The notes beneath the pieces are model-generated. The model ran no database searches. It saw only the letters and a list, made by a program, of their open reading frames with translations, and had not been told where the DNA came from. 64,000 nt of DNA from Closterium sp. Naga37s-1 (Eukaryota; Streptophyta; Zygnematophyceae; Desmidiales; Closteriaceae): NCBI GenBank assembly GCA_947471745.1, contig CANJKZ010000820.1, forward strand, positions 69,501 to 133,500, given 5' to 3'. Positions 27,601 to 39,130 of this stretch are shown here, piece after piece; the stretch's first letter is position 1; the number at the start of each line of letters is the position of its first letter. The position numbers and the translations under genes were made by a program.

Positions 27601-29782
27601 GCCTCCCATTCTCCCGCTTTCCATCACCCCGCTCCATTCTCCCGCTTTCCATCACCCCGCCCCATTCTCCCGCTTTCCATCACCCCGCCCCATTCTCCCG
27701 CTTTCCATCATCCCGCCCCATTCTCCCTCTTTCCATCACCCCGCCCCTTTCTCCCACTTTCCATCACCCCGCCCCATTCTCCCTCTTTCCATCACCCCGC
27801 TCCATTCTCCCGCTTTCCATCACCCCGCCCCATTCTCCCGCTTTCCATCACCCTGCCCCATTCTCCCGCTTTCCATCACCCCGCCCCATTCTTCCTCTTT
27901 CCATCACCCCGCCCCATTCTCCCTCTTTCCATCACCCCGCCCCATTCTCCGTCTTTCCATCACCCCGCCCCATTCTCCCTCTTTCCATCACCCCGCCCCA
28001 TCTCCCTCTTTCCATCACCCGCCCCATTCTCCCTCTTTCCATCACCCCGCCCCATTCTCCCTCTTTCCATCACCCCGCCCCATTCTCCCTCTTTCCATCA
28101 CCCCGCCCCATTCTCCGTCTTTCCATCACCCCGCCCCATTCTCCCTCTTTCCATCACCCCGCCCCATTCTCCCTCTTTCCATCACCCGCCCCATTCTCCC
28201 TCTTTCCATCACCCCGCCCCATTCTCCCTCTTTCCATCACCCCGCCCCATTCTCCCTCTTTCCATCAACCCGCCCCATTCTCCCTCTTTCCATCACCCCG
28301 CCCCATTCTCCCTCTTTCCATCTCCCCGCCCTGTTCTCCTGCTTTCCATCTCCCCGCCCTGTTCTCCTGCTTTCCATCACCCCGCCACGTTCTCCCGCTT
28401 TCCATCACCCCGCCCCGTTCTCCCGCTTTCCATCACCCCGCCCCGTTCTCCCGCCTTTCCATCACCCCGCCCCGTTCTCCCTCTTTCCATCACCCTGCCC
28501 CGTTCTCCCTCTTTCCATCACCCCGTCCCATTCTCCCGCTTTCCATCACCCCGCCCCATTCTCCCGCTTTCCATCACTCCGCCCCACTCTCGTGCTTTCC
28601 ATCACCCTGCCCCATTCTACCTCTTTCCATCACCCCGCCCCATTCTCCCTCTTTCCATCACCCCGCCCCATTCTCCCTCTTTCCATCACCCCGCCTCATT
28701 CTCCCGCTTTCCATCACCCCGCCCCATTCTCCCTCTTTCCATAACCCCGCCCCAAACTCTCCCTCTTTCCATCACCCCGCCCCATTCTCCCTCTTTCCAT
28801 CACCTCGCCCCATTCTCCCTCTCTCCATCACCCCGCCCCATTCTCCCTCTTTCCATCACCGCGCCCCATTCTCCCGCTCTCCATCACCCCGCCCCATTCT
28901 CACTCTCTCCATCACCCCGCCCCATTCTCCCTCTCTCCATCACCCCGCCCCATTCTCCCGCTCTCCATCACCCCGCCCCATTCTCCCGCTCTCCATCACG
29001 CCGCCCCATTCTCCCGCTCTCCATCACCCCGCCCCATTCTCCCGCTCTCCATCACCCCGCCCCACTCTCCGGCTCTCCATCACCCCGCCCCATTCTCCCG
29101 CTCTCCATCACCCCGCCCCATTCTCCCGCTTTCCATCACCCCGCCCCATTCTCCCGCTCTCCATCATCCCGCCCCATTCTCCCGCTCTCCATCACCCCGC
29201 CCCATTCTCCCTCCCTCCATCACCCCGCTCCATTCTCCCGCTCTCCATCACCCCGCCCCATTCTCCCGCTCTCCAACACCCCGCCCCAATCTCCCGCTCT
29301 CCATCACCCCGCCCCATTCTCCCGCTCTCCAACACCCTGCCCCATTCTCCCCTTTTCCATCACCACGCCCCATTCTCCCTCTCTCCATCACCCCGCCCCA
29401 TTCTCCCGCTTTCCATCACCCCGCCCCATTCTCCCGCTTTCCATCACCCCGCCCCATTCTCCCGCCTTCCATCACCCCCTTCCCCCATTCTCCCGCTTTC
29501 CACCACCCCGCCCCATTCTCCCGCTTTCCATCACCCCGGCCCATTCTCCCGCTTTCCATCACCCCGCCCCATTCTCCCGCTTTCCATCACCCCGCCCAAT
29601 TCTCCCGCTTTCCATCACCCCGCCCCATTCTCCCTCTTTCCATCACCCCGCCCCATTCTCCCTCTTTCCATCACCCCGCCCCATTCTCCCGCTTTTCATC
29701 ACTCCGCCCCATTCTTCCGCTTTCCATCACCCCGCCCCATTCTCCTCCTTTCCATCACCCCGCCCCATTCTCCCGCTTTCCA
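3616..29782. repeat. Giant 28-bp minisatellite array, about 930 copies
   Basis: The unit reads CCCCGCCCCATTCTCCC, then G or T, then CTTTCCATCA (28 bp: 16 C, 2 G, 7 T, 3 A). It repeats without interruption for 26 kb. The main variants are G versus T at position 18, a 29-bp form with CCCCCACCCC, and a shortened form around CTCGCCTCCCTCTTTCC. Another variant is CTCTCTATTTCC. Blocks of variants recur at irregular distances, so the array grew by duplication of multi-unit blocks. The right-hand end (27-29.7 kb) is the most degenerate and holds a sub-block with CTCTCC in place of CTTTCC (about 28805-29400). The unit has no stop codon in any forward frame, so frames of 1000-3000 codons arise without coding meaning. 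Confidence 0.98.
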
Positions 29783-31195
29783 AGCGTTTTTCTTCCGCCG
29801 GGTCATGTGGCTGCGCTTGTCTGGGCCTATTGCCAAGCTAGCAAGAGCGTGGGAGGGTAGCGAGCATCATCAGTCTTCGGCGCTCTCGAATGAAGAGCGG
29901 CCGCTGCACTTCCTGCACATGTGTGGATCCTTCTACGTTTTGGGGCTGGAAGCGCTCGTACGAGCGTTTTTCTTCCGCCGAGTCACGTAGCTGCGCTTGT
30001 CTGGGCCTATTGCGAAGCCAGCAAGGGCGTGGGAGGGTTGCGAGCATCATTGGTCATCGGCGCCCGCGAATGAAGAGCGCCCGCTGCATTTTCTGCACAT
30101 GTGCGGATCCTTCCGTGTTTTGAGGCTGGAAGCGCTCGTTTCGAGTGTTTTTCTTCCGTCGGGTCACGTCGCTGTGCCTGCCTGGGCCTATTACCAAGCC
30201 AGCAAGGGCGTAGGAGGGTTGCGAGCATCATCGGTCATCGGCGCTCGCAAATGAAGAGCGCCCGCTGCACTTCTTGCACATGTGCGGATCCTTCCGTGTT
30301 TTGGGGGTGAAAACGCTCGTTTTGAGCGCTTTTCTTCCGCCGGGTCACGTCGCTGCGCTTGTCTGGGCCTATTGCCAAGCCAGCAAGGGCGTGGGAGGGT
30401 TGCGAGCACCATTGGTCATCGGCGCTTGCGAATGAAGAGCGCCCGCTGCACTTCCTGCACACGTGCGGATCCTTCCGCGTTTTGGGGCTGGAAGCGCTCG
30501 TTCCGAGCGCTTTTCTTCCGCCTGGTCACGTGGTTGCGCTTGCGTGGGCCTATTACTAAGCTAGCAAGGCCGTGGGAGGGTTGTGAGCATCATCGGTCAT
30601 CGGCGCTCGCGAATGAAGAGCGCCCGCTGCACTTCTCGCACATGTGCGGATCCTTCCGTGTTTTGGGGGTGGAAGCGCTTGTTTTGAGCGCTTTTCTTCC
30701 GCCGGGTCACGTAGCTGCGCTTGTCTGGGCCTATCACCAAGCCAGCAAGGGCGTGAGAGGGTTGCGAGCATCATCTGTCATCGGCGCTCGCGAATGAAGA
30801 GCGCCCGCTGCACTTCCTGCACATGTGCGGATCCTTGCGCGTTTTGGGGTTGGAAGCACTCGTTCCGAGCGCTTTTCTTCCGCCTGGTCATGTGGCTGCG
30901 CTTTTCTGGGCCTATTACCAAGCCTGCAAGGGTGTGGGAGAGTTGCGAGCATCATCGGCCATCGGCGCTCGCGAATGAAGAGTGCAAGCTGCACTTCCTG
31001 CACATGTGCGGATCCTTCCGCGTTTTGGGGTTGGAAGCTTTTGTTTCGAGCGTTTTTTCTTCCGCCGGGTCACGTGGCTGCGATTGTCTGGGTCTATTAC
31101 CAAGGTAGCAAGGGCGTGGGAGGGTTGCGAGCATCATCGGCCATCGGCGCTCGCGAATGAAGATCGCCCGTTGCATTTCCGAGCGTTTTGGTGCT
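29783..31195. repeat. 181-bp tandem satellite, about 7.8 copies
   Basis: A second satellite family begins directly at the end of the 28-bp array. The words GCGCTTTTCTTCCGCC and GTGCGGATCCTTCCG recur every 180-182 bp (starts near 29784, 29964, 30145, 30325, 30507, 30688, 30869 and 31050). The last copy breaks off near 31195. Copies differ from each other by several percent, more than the central 173-bp copies do. I see no clear homology to the 173-bp family beyond a shared GGATCC. The open frames inside it are short and are shifted copies of one another. Confidence 0.95.
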
Positions 31196-31919
31196 GGGGG
31201 TGTTTGAGCTGGAGGGTGCTGGAGGTACTGGAGCTGGAGGCAGGCCCCTAGATTCGTTTTGAGGTAGTCTGACGCCTCAGAGTACACCCCTCCTAGAACT
31301 CTGTCTGTCAGAGGTGCCTCAAAATTTTAGTCTGAAAATTCAGACAAGCACAACTTTTTTTGTCTGAACTGTCAGAGTTACCCTCAAATTTTAAGATGAT
31401 GATGCAGTATCGTAAAAGCATATTTATAATAGCATTGAAGCTGATTACAGCATACCAACTCAACTGTGCGGTACGAACCAGTCAGGGTCGGCGGGTTTGC
31501 ATCAGGCAACGTGCTCGTGCATCGCCTTGGTTGTTTTGTCACGTGCAACGCATGGGTTATTTCTGCTGATTAGATTTCGTCTCGTCGTGTGTGTGATTAC
31601 CGTTCTGTACCCATTTTCTCGCCTGTGTGCCGATTTTGTCAATTTTGGATTTGCGTTTCAAGCGATGTGATCATTCACCCGATTTGGTTGTTGTCACGTA
31701 CAGTGCCAGGTGGGCCAAGTGCCACGCAGCTGAGCTGGCAGCAGGCAGAAACTGTTGGTTGGCGTGGCGTGTGTGAGCATCTGGCAGTGCCGCACGAAAC
31801 TTTCACTACGAATCAGGAGCTTCGCAATTTCACAGCAGTGCGTGCTGCAGATTTTTTTACAAAGAATCAGCATCAAAATCGCCAATTCTTTAAAATACAT
31901 TAGCGATAACTTACATGTG

Positions 31920-31945
31920 ACGAGATTTTGTCTACGAAATCTCGT
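31920..31945. repeat. Inverted repeat, 9-bp arms
   Basis: ACGAGATTT (31920-31928) pairs exactly with AAATCTCGT (31937-31945) around an 8-base loop. It lies between the two hairpin clusters. Confidence 0.8.
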
Positions 31946-32073
31946 AATCACGCAACCATTTTCTTAGTGTAACTGGGAGATATTCTCGACGAACGAGTGT
32001 ATTCGGATGTCCCAGCTGTTGAAGCGTGCGTTGCTCACGTCCTGGCACTCCACTGCCATCTCGGAAGTGGGCA

Positions 32074-32110
32074 TATCGAAACGAAACTTCCAGGAAACTT
32101 CGTTTCGATA
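32074..32110. repeat. Inverted repeat, perfect 12-bp arms
   Basis: TATCGAAACGAA (32074-32085) is the exact reverse complement of TTCGTTTCGATA (32099-32110), with a 13-base loop. It could be a hairpin end of a small transposable element. Confidence 0.85.
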
Positions 32111-32492
32111 AGCTCGCAGAGTGCACCCCCGACACAAGTCTGAGGCTCAGCCTACACCCCTAAAAATTGGCTGAAATTTCAGCGGTTACAATAAAAAAAA
32201 CTCTGAAAAATCAGAGAAGGTACATAAAAAAAAACTTACAGTTCAGACCAGGTACCAAAAAAAAGTCTGAATGGACGCTGAATCAGCGTAAAAAGTCTGA
32301 TATCTAGGGCACTGGCTGGAGGTGCTCGAGGTGTTGGTGCGGGAGGTGCTGGAGTTGTGTACTGAATAGCGTCGACCGTTTTTTTTACCGCAGTTGCAAT
32401 CATCACTATCACCACCTGGCTTGGTGCTTCGCCAGGTTCTACCCGCCAATAATTCATACCCCCTAATAATTCTATACTCCAAAAATTATGGC

Positions 32493-32520
32493 CCTACAAT
32501 AATTGTACAATTATTGTAGG
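32493..32520. repeat. Perfect 28-bp palindrome
   Basis: The 28 bases from CCTACAATAATTGT through its exact mirror complement form a loop-free palindrome. Flanking segments (TACCCC and TATACTCC on the left; GGAGTCCTATA and GGGGTA on the right) continue the inverted symmetry imperfectly for about 30 bp on each side. This resembles a miniature inverted-repeat element inserted 3' of the RAB2 gene. Confidence 0.85.
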
Positions 32521-32762
32521 ACCTGGAGTCCTATAAGGGGTACTACGGTAAAATTTAACAGCATAGGAATTCATCTCTCAACACACCTCAACGTTAACCC
32601 ATTGTTACACTGCATCACTACATTTAGCAGACTAGGCTTAGCTACACAGCCATAAAAGATGCATACTTGGAAGAGAATTTACAGCACAATTTTTAGAACC
32701 ATAATCTAGATACGGTACCTAATCCAATGTGTACAGTATTAGTCGTAGCACAGATGTTGTTT

Positions 32763-34085
<1,323 letters not shown>

Positions 34086-34806
34086 CCCGACACCGTGATA
34101 AGCTGTCTCTCAAATAATCCGCAAAACTCGCACAACCGCCTCGAAAAAAACACGACTATGTTCGAACGCAGAACTAAGGAGCATACGTGGAAAGATGTGC
34201 AAGCGCAGTGCCGTGAGGGTTAGGTTACGGTGAAAGGGGATGGCATGGGAGTGGTTGACAAAAAGAGCTCGTCTCAGCCAAGCCCACCCTCAAACATGTG
34301 AAACTGTGACACCTTCCCTGTGTTGCCTCCACTTTTCCCTCTGTCGCGAAGAATAGCGTAGTGTACTGCTATATTGAATGCTTCATACCTAGCCATCAAC
34401 AACAATGGATCTCAATTCTTATTTCTTGAAAAGCACAACCTGATTTTGTCCCAAAAATGCACATGCTCACACAAAACGTATGGCGTATAGTGCATCCATA
34501 TGCACAATTCAAAACCTCATAAGACTAGTTCACAATGCGACGAGTCTGTATGAGTATCAAACGTTTACTGCATGTAGTATGCAACCAGAGACAAAGGTTT
34601 CATATCAGTATAATTTAACGAGATTTCATATCAGTATATTCTAACTGGGCTTAAATTGCTTTTCAACCTTGCAAATCAAATCTTGCCAAGAATTATAGGC
34701 TTTATAGGCTGGCTCTAAACGAGTTCTAGGTCGCCTTTTGCGAGCCAGCCTACATAGCACCAAGCTAACACGATTAAAGTCTTCCTTAGCTTTCTTTACC
34801 GTCATC
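34086..34806. promoter_or_regulatory. Bidirectional intergenic region, RAB2 / GT25-like gene
   Basis: These 721 bp separate the divergent starts of the RAB2 gene and the GT25-like gene, so they must hold both promoters and 5' UTRs. The right half (34370-34730) is AT-rich compared with both flanking genes. I see no clear TATA box or conserved element. Confidence 0.5.
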
Positions 34807-37800
34807 ATGCCATCCTCCTTCCATTCCCCAAACCTCCCACCAACCCCGTCACACCCGCGTCTCTCCCAGCCTAGCCGCATTGCCGCCCTCTTCGCGCTAG
34901 TCGCTCTCGCCTCTCTCCTCACCTGCATCTTCCTCTCCCTCCCACCCGCGGCCTCTCCGCCGCTCCCCCTCGTCCCCCTCACCGCCATCGCCGCTGCCGC
35001 CCAACCACATGCCGCCGTGACTGTCGCAGGAGGGAGAGGGGGAACAGGACGGCGGTTGCAGGGGCTGCGCGCGCCCCGTGACACCAAGCGCAAGTGGAAT
35101 GGCGGAAGCTTCCTCGAGTTCTCTGCGGACGAGAGTGCGCGCATTAACGGACTGGGGGGGAGTGGGAGTGCGCGAGATGGGGGGGCGCAAAGGGAGTCGG
35201 GGGAAAAGGGAGCGGAAAATACGAAGAACAGCGGATGGGCAGGCGTAAACAGGCGGGGCGGGGGGATGGTGTGGCGGGTGGGATGGTGGGGAGGTGGGGT
35301 TGGATCCCACGGAAGCAAGTCCGATGCTGTTGGCGCGAGCGACGAGCGCGCACATGGCGGCGTGGCGGAGAGCGCGAGGGCGCTGGTAGTGACGGCGAGG
35401 GGCGGGCGCGGCGGGCTGCACAGCGAGGGCGGGAAGAGCCGTGGGGCGCGGGAGGCCAAGGGGGAAGCGCAGGACGCGGTGGCGCCAGGGGGTGTGCCGC
35501 AGAAAGTGGAGGGGCGCGGAGAGGGGGGGGAAGGGGTGGCGACGGGGATGCGTGCGGTGGGGCGGCTGGCGGATATGGAGGTGCTGCCGCTGGGGCGGGG
35601 GATGGGGGGACGACGAGAGGCAGTGGCAGGGGGAGATGAGGGGGGGAGTGCGTGTGAGCGGATGGCAGGGAGGGCAGGGAGGACAGTGCAGAGGGTGGGC
35701 AGGCGCGGGGCGCTGGTACCTGAGGAGGGCCGCGCGCCCGCCAACGCCACCTCGCCTGCGCGCAGGGGCGGGGAGAGCAGGGCGCGCGCAGCAGCGGAGG
35801 GGCGCGGGCAGTGGCGCGTGCGGCGCGTGGCGCTGCACCCGGCAGTGCGGCGCTCCACGGGGCTGCCCCTGCGCTGCCACCACTGGCGCAGCGACGCCGT
35901 CTTCCTCCTCTCCGCCGCCCTGCCCGCCCACGGCCTCAGCCCCCTCCTGCCCGTGCGCCCCCCGCCCTCCCCCTTTGCCCCCTCCGCACTATCTTCTCTT
36001 AAGCTTTCTCACATACTCCCCTCGCTGCTGTACGTCCCCCCCCCCCTGCATTCCCGCGTACTCCCCGCTTTCCTACTTACTCCTCTCTGCTTTCCCTTTA
36101 GTCCCCCTCTCTGCTTTCACGCTTGCTTCCCTCCCTGCTTTCTTCCCGCCGCATGCTTCCTCACTTCTTCCCCGCGCTGCTACCTCATGTGCACGCCTCT
36201 CTGTGGCGCCATGCCATGCCATGCCATGCCATGCCGAGGCCAGGAGTTGGATGCGCGCCTGCAGTCGGTGGGGCTACAGTACACGCTCGCCCTCGTGCCG
36301 CGCAACGTCTCACATGCCCACGCTCTCAGGTGTGTCGCACGCCCACGCTCTCAGGTGTGTCGCACGCCCACGCTCTCAGGTGTGTCGCACGCCCACGCTC
36401 TCAGGTGTGTCGCACGCCCACCCACACTCTACCCACCATCTTTTGCATTTCCCTTTCCCTAGCCCTTGCCCTTCCCACTCAATCGCGTTCGCACCCCGTC
36501 CGCTCTGCTTGTCGCCCTCGTCCTCTCCCCCACTGTTACTCCTGTACGTCTACCAAAGCTTGTCCCGTAATCACCCCCTCCCTGTCTGCCGCCCCCAGGT
36601 ACGCCCCTCTGTACCGCGCAGCACCGCAGGGCGGGGGGCGAGTGGGGGCGGGGAGGCAGGACGTGCGGTACAGTGCAGCGCACGCGGAGGTGTGGGCGCG
36701 CGTGGTGGCGGCGCGGCTGCCGTTCGCCCTGGTGCTGGAGGAGGACGCCCTCAACCGCAGCGAGGGCGTCGCCGCCTGGCAGGCGCGCTTCCAAATGGTG
36801 ACCTGCCGGCGGGGGGGTGGAGGGGCGCAACGGGACCACAAGATTCGCTTCCTGCTGCCTTGCTCAACCCGCTGTCTGTGTTGCCCTTTCCCCTTGCACG
36901 CCCACAGGGCACGTGCCCAACCCTGCCTCCGTGCCCCTTCACCTGCACCTCTCCCCACTCCCCCGCTTCCCCTTTTTCTTCCCCCCCCCACCCCCACCAG
37001 CTGCTGTGGGAGCTGAATCTGCTGATGCTGCAGCGCGGCGACCGCTTCTTCTTCCACGTGCTGCTGCTGGCGCGCCACGGCCTGGCGCCCTACGCGGAGC
37101 AGCGGCTGGCGCCGGGCATCGTGAGCGCGCAGCCCAGCCAGGCCATGCACGCCTACCTGCTCTCCTACGCCGGCGCCAAGCGCCTCCTCGCCCTCTCCCG
37201 CTTCCACTCGTACTCCCACCGCCCCTGCCCCCGCCCCTGGTCCCCGGCCCCCCTCCATGCCGCCCGGACTTTGCTTATTCCAGCAGCCAGCATGCATGCA
37301 TGTGCCTCTTTAATCCGTGCACCACCTCCTCCCGTCTTCCTTCTCCCTCTCACCCCATGCTGCCCCCTGCCCCTGCACATGTCCCCCTGTCGACCGTGCA
37401 GGCCAGTGGCGGAGAGCACGGGAGGCATCCCGGGAATGACCATACTGGCAGCGGAGCCGCCTCTCTTCGCCACCACCATCTTCGCCTGCTCGCCCAAGCC
37501 CTGCCGCACGCCCCCGCCTGCGCTCTCCCTGCCCGCCTCCACGCGCCTCACCCCTGCCTGCCGCTCCACCATCCTGCTCGCCCTGCCCGCCCACCCTTCG
37601 ATGCCCGGCGCTGCCCTGCACGCCCCCTGGCGCATGCACGACCCTGCCCCCGCCGGCCCACGCCCCTCCATCCCCTCCTCCTCGCCCGCCTTCTGCCCAC
37701 ACCTCTCCCCCGCTCAGTGCCTGCTCGCCCACCACCTGCCGCGCCTGCTGCCCCATGTGCGCGCCCCTCCCCCACTCCTCCTCCCCCCCACGCTGCCCCC

Positions 37801-38779
37801 CTCGCTGACCCTCTGGCCGGCCTACGTGCTCTCACTGCGCCGCTCCCCCCAGCGCCTGCAGCGGGTGCTGCCGCTGCTGCAGCAGCAGGGCTTTGGGGAC
37901 GTGGTGGTGGCGCATGGCGTGGACGGGGGCAGGGGGCAGAGACAGGGGGGAGGGGCGCAGGGCCGGGGGGAGGAGGCGGACTTGGAGGCGGAGAGGAACC
38001 TGGGCGTGTTTGGGGGGCTGGTGGGGGCGGGGGCGGTGTCGGCGACGCGGCGCTCCATCAAGTGGCACAAGCTGGCGGAGCGGCGGCGCGAGCGGCTCAC
38101 GAGAGGGGAGGTGGCGTGCGCTCTCTCGCACTACCTCGTGTGGCTCGAGGTGCTGCGCAGGAAGCTTCCCTACGCCATTGTACTGGAAGATGACGTCACC
38201 TTCACTACAAGCACATTCCGGGCCGACTTTGAACGGAACATCGCCGAGGCCAATGAGCTGTTGACACGTCAGCACAGCCCGGAGTCACCACCAGACATCC
38301 TGTTTGTGGGGCACATGGGGGTGCTGGCAGGCCACTTCATGCCGCTGCTCTCCCCCCACATCGCATGGGACCCCCTCTCCTGGTGCTCCTTTGCCTACAT
38401 CATCTCCCACCGGGGTGCAGAGCGCCTGGTGGAGGGCTTTAAGGTCGACGACCCCCTCGACTCCCTGTGGTGGCGCCGCCCCAACCTCGCCTTCTGGGCC
38501 TTCCAACCCCCCCTCGCCTTCCACCTCTCCTCTCCCCGCCTCAACTCCTCCGTACCACTCTCTTCCCCATCCCCTCCCGCACCTCCTCCCTCTCATCCAC
38601 CTCATCCTTCCTCAACGCACCGCACAGCACACAGCAGCAGCAGCAGCAGCAGCATCAAAGACAAGGCGAGCAGCAGTGGGGCGGAGGTGGCAGGCAGCAG
38701 CAGGGCAGGGGAGGACATGCCTGTGCCGGTGCCCTTGTACCCCAGCGAGGTGCAGCAGGGCGGTGGGCAGTGGATGTGA
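34807..38779 (+). CDS. Putative Golgi glycosyltransferase with two GT25-like modules
   Basis: Five exons (34807-35952, 36244-36329, 36599-36797, 37001-37209, 37402-38779) join in frame to 1005 aa. The start is the first ATG before a hydrophobic segment at residues 25-45, so a type II Golgi membrane anchor is likely. A Gly/Arg-rich stem of about 250 residues follows. The first module (about 360-540) has RYSAAHAEVWARV and LVLEEDA (acidic motif at 458-460). The second (about 688-900) opens with YVLSLRRSPQRLQ and carries ALSHYLVWLEVL, then IVLEDDVTF (E809-D811), then WCSFAYIISHRGAERLVEGF. These match the GT25 family (LPS and procollagen galactosyltransferase type), where the acidic triad binds metal and nucleotide sugar. 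The second module is clear; the first is weaker. Acceptor and sugar are unknown. The C-terminus is a low-complexity Ser-rich tail. Confidence 0.8.
36305..36420 (+). repeat. 25-bp tandem repeat across the 5' splice site of GT25-like intron 2
   Basis: The unit GCTCTCAGGTGTGTCGCACG plus CCCAC occurs about four times. Each copy carries the exon end CTCTCAG and the donor GTGTGT, giving candidate donors at 36330, 36355, 36380 and 36405. Only the first keeps the frame with the acceptor before 36599. Confidence 0.93.
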
Positions 38780-39130
38780 AGCACCGCAATCACCCATTTG
38801 ACTTGCCACCCATTGTCACTGCCAATCTCAATGCCTGCTGTACACCATCAGCTACGAGTCCACTGCAACTCAGGGCGTGTTCCTACACCTCCTGTCAGCG
38901 CCACCTCGTGTCACACACACTCATTGTACAGAGCGTTTCACACGTTTGGTCTGGTTCAGTTCGGTGCAGGGCGAGTCTGGCTCTAGCAGGGTGCTGTAGG
39001 AGCATGCCCTTCAACACTGCTGTGTGTTTGAGTGAATTGGAAGATTTCAAAAGTAACGTTAATGTTTTGAAATAATTAAGACAATGAATCATTTTATTAA
39101 TTCGTTGAGCAATGCCATTTAGAGAGTCAT
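38780..39130. other. Convergent 3' region between the two glycosyltransferase genes
   Basis: This 351-bp gap separates the stops of the GT25-like gene (+) and the fucosyltransferase gene (-). Its right half is AT-rich (39000-39120) and presumably holds both polyadenylation regions. No gene is seen. Confidence 0.5.

Larger units (their letters stand above)
31196..32762. other. AT-rich intergenic segment with clustered stem-loops
   Basis: No convincing gene. Two hairpin clusters lie about 870 bp apart and share the start AGTCTGA, then CTCAG, then TACACCCCT (31266-31291 and 32137-32161). Short palindromes follow in each: 31330-31345 and 31362-31376 on the left; 32171-32182, 32201-32216 and 32276-32288 on the right. 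GGTGCTGGAG-type repeats lie outside both clusters (about 31190-31245 and 32310-32352). A 73-codon minus-strand frame (32236-32457) overlaps the right cluster and looks incidental. This may be a decayed non-autonomous transposable element. The last 200 bp probably include the RAB2 3' UTR. Confidence 0.5.

Noticed and set aside
3616..29782. CRISPR-like array
   Set aside because: There are no unique spacers; units are contiguous and the DNA is eukaryotic.
3452..29990. Plus-strand open frames of 500-3000 codons rich in Pro, His, Ser and Phe (extensin-like look)
   Set aside because: The 28-bp unit has no stop in any forward frame and 28 is not a multiple of 3, so translation cycles through all frames. 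Three overlapping long frames at once are expected by chance of composition. No start context, introns or non-repeat domain supports a gene.
29838..31160. Overlapping 60-170 codon frames in the 181-bp satellite
   Set aside because: Same reasoning: frames of a tandem repeat, with no domain.
32236..32457. 73-codon minus-strand frame beginning MNYWRVEPGEAPSQ
   Set aside because: Starts with a true ATG but is short, ends inside the hairpin cluster and matches no family that I recognise.
34641..35931. Two long minus-strand frames (about 400 and 340 codons) opposite the GT25-like exon 1
   Set aside because: They are antisense to a GC-rich coding exon with supported splicing and show only low-complexity Pro/Arg/Ser composition.
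37165..38275. Several long frames in other phases across the last GT25-like exon
   Set aside because: Shadow frames caused by high GC; the glycosyltransferase motifs are in one phase only.
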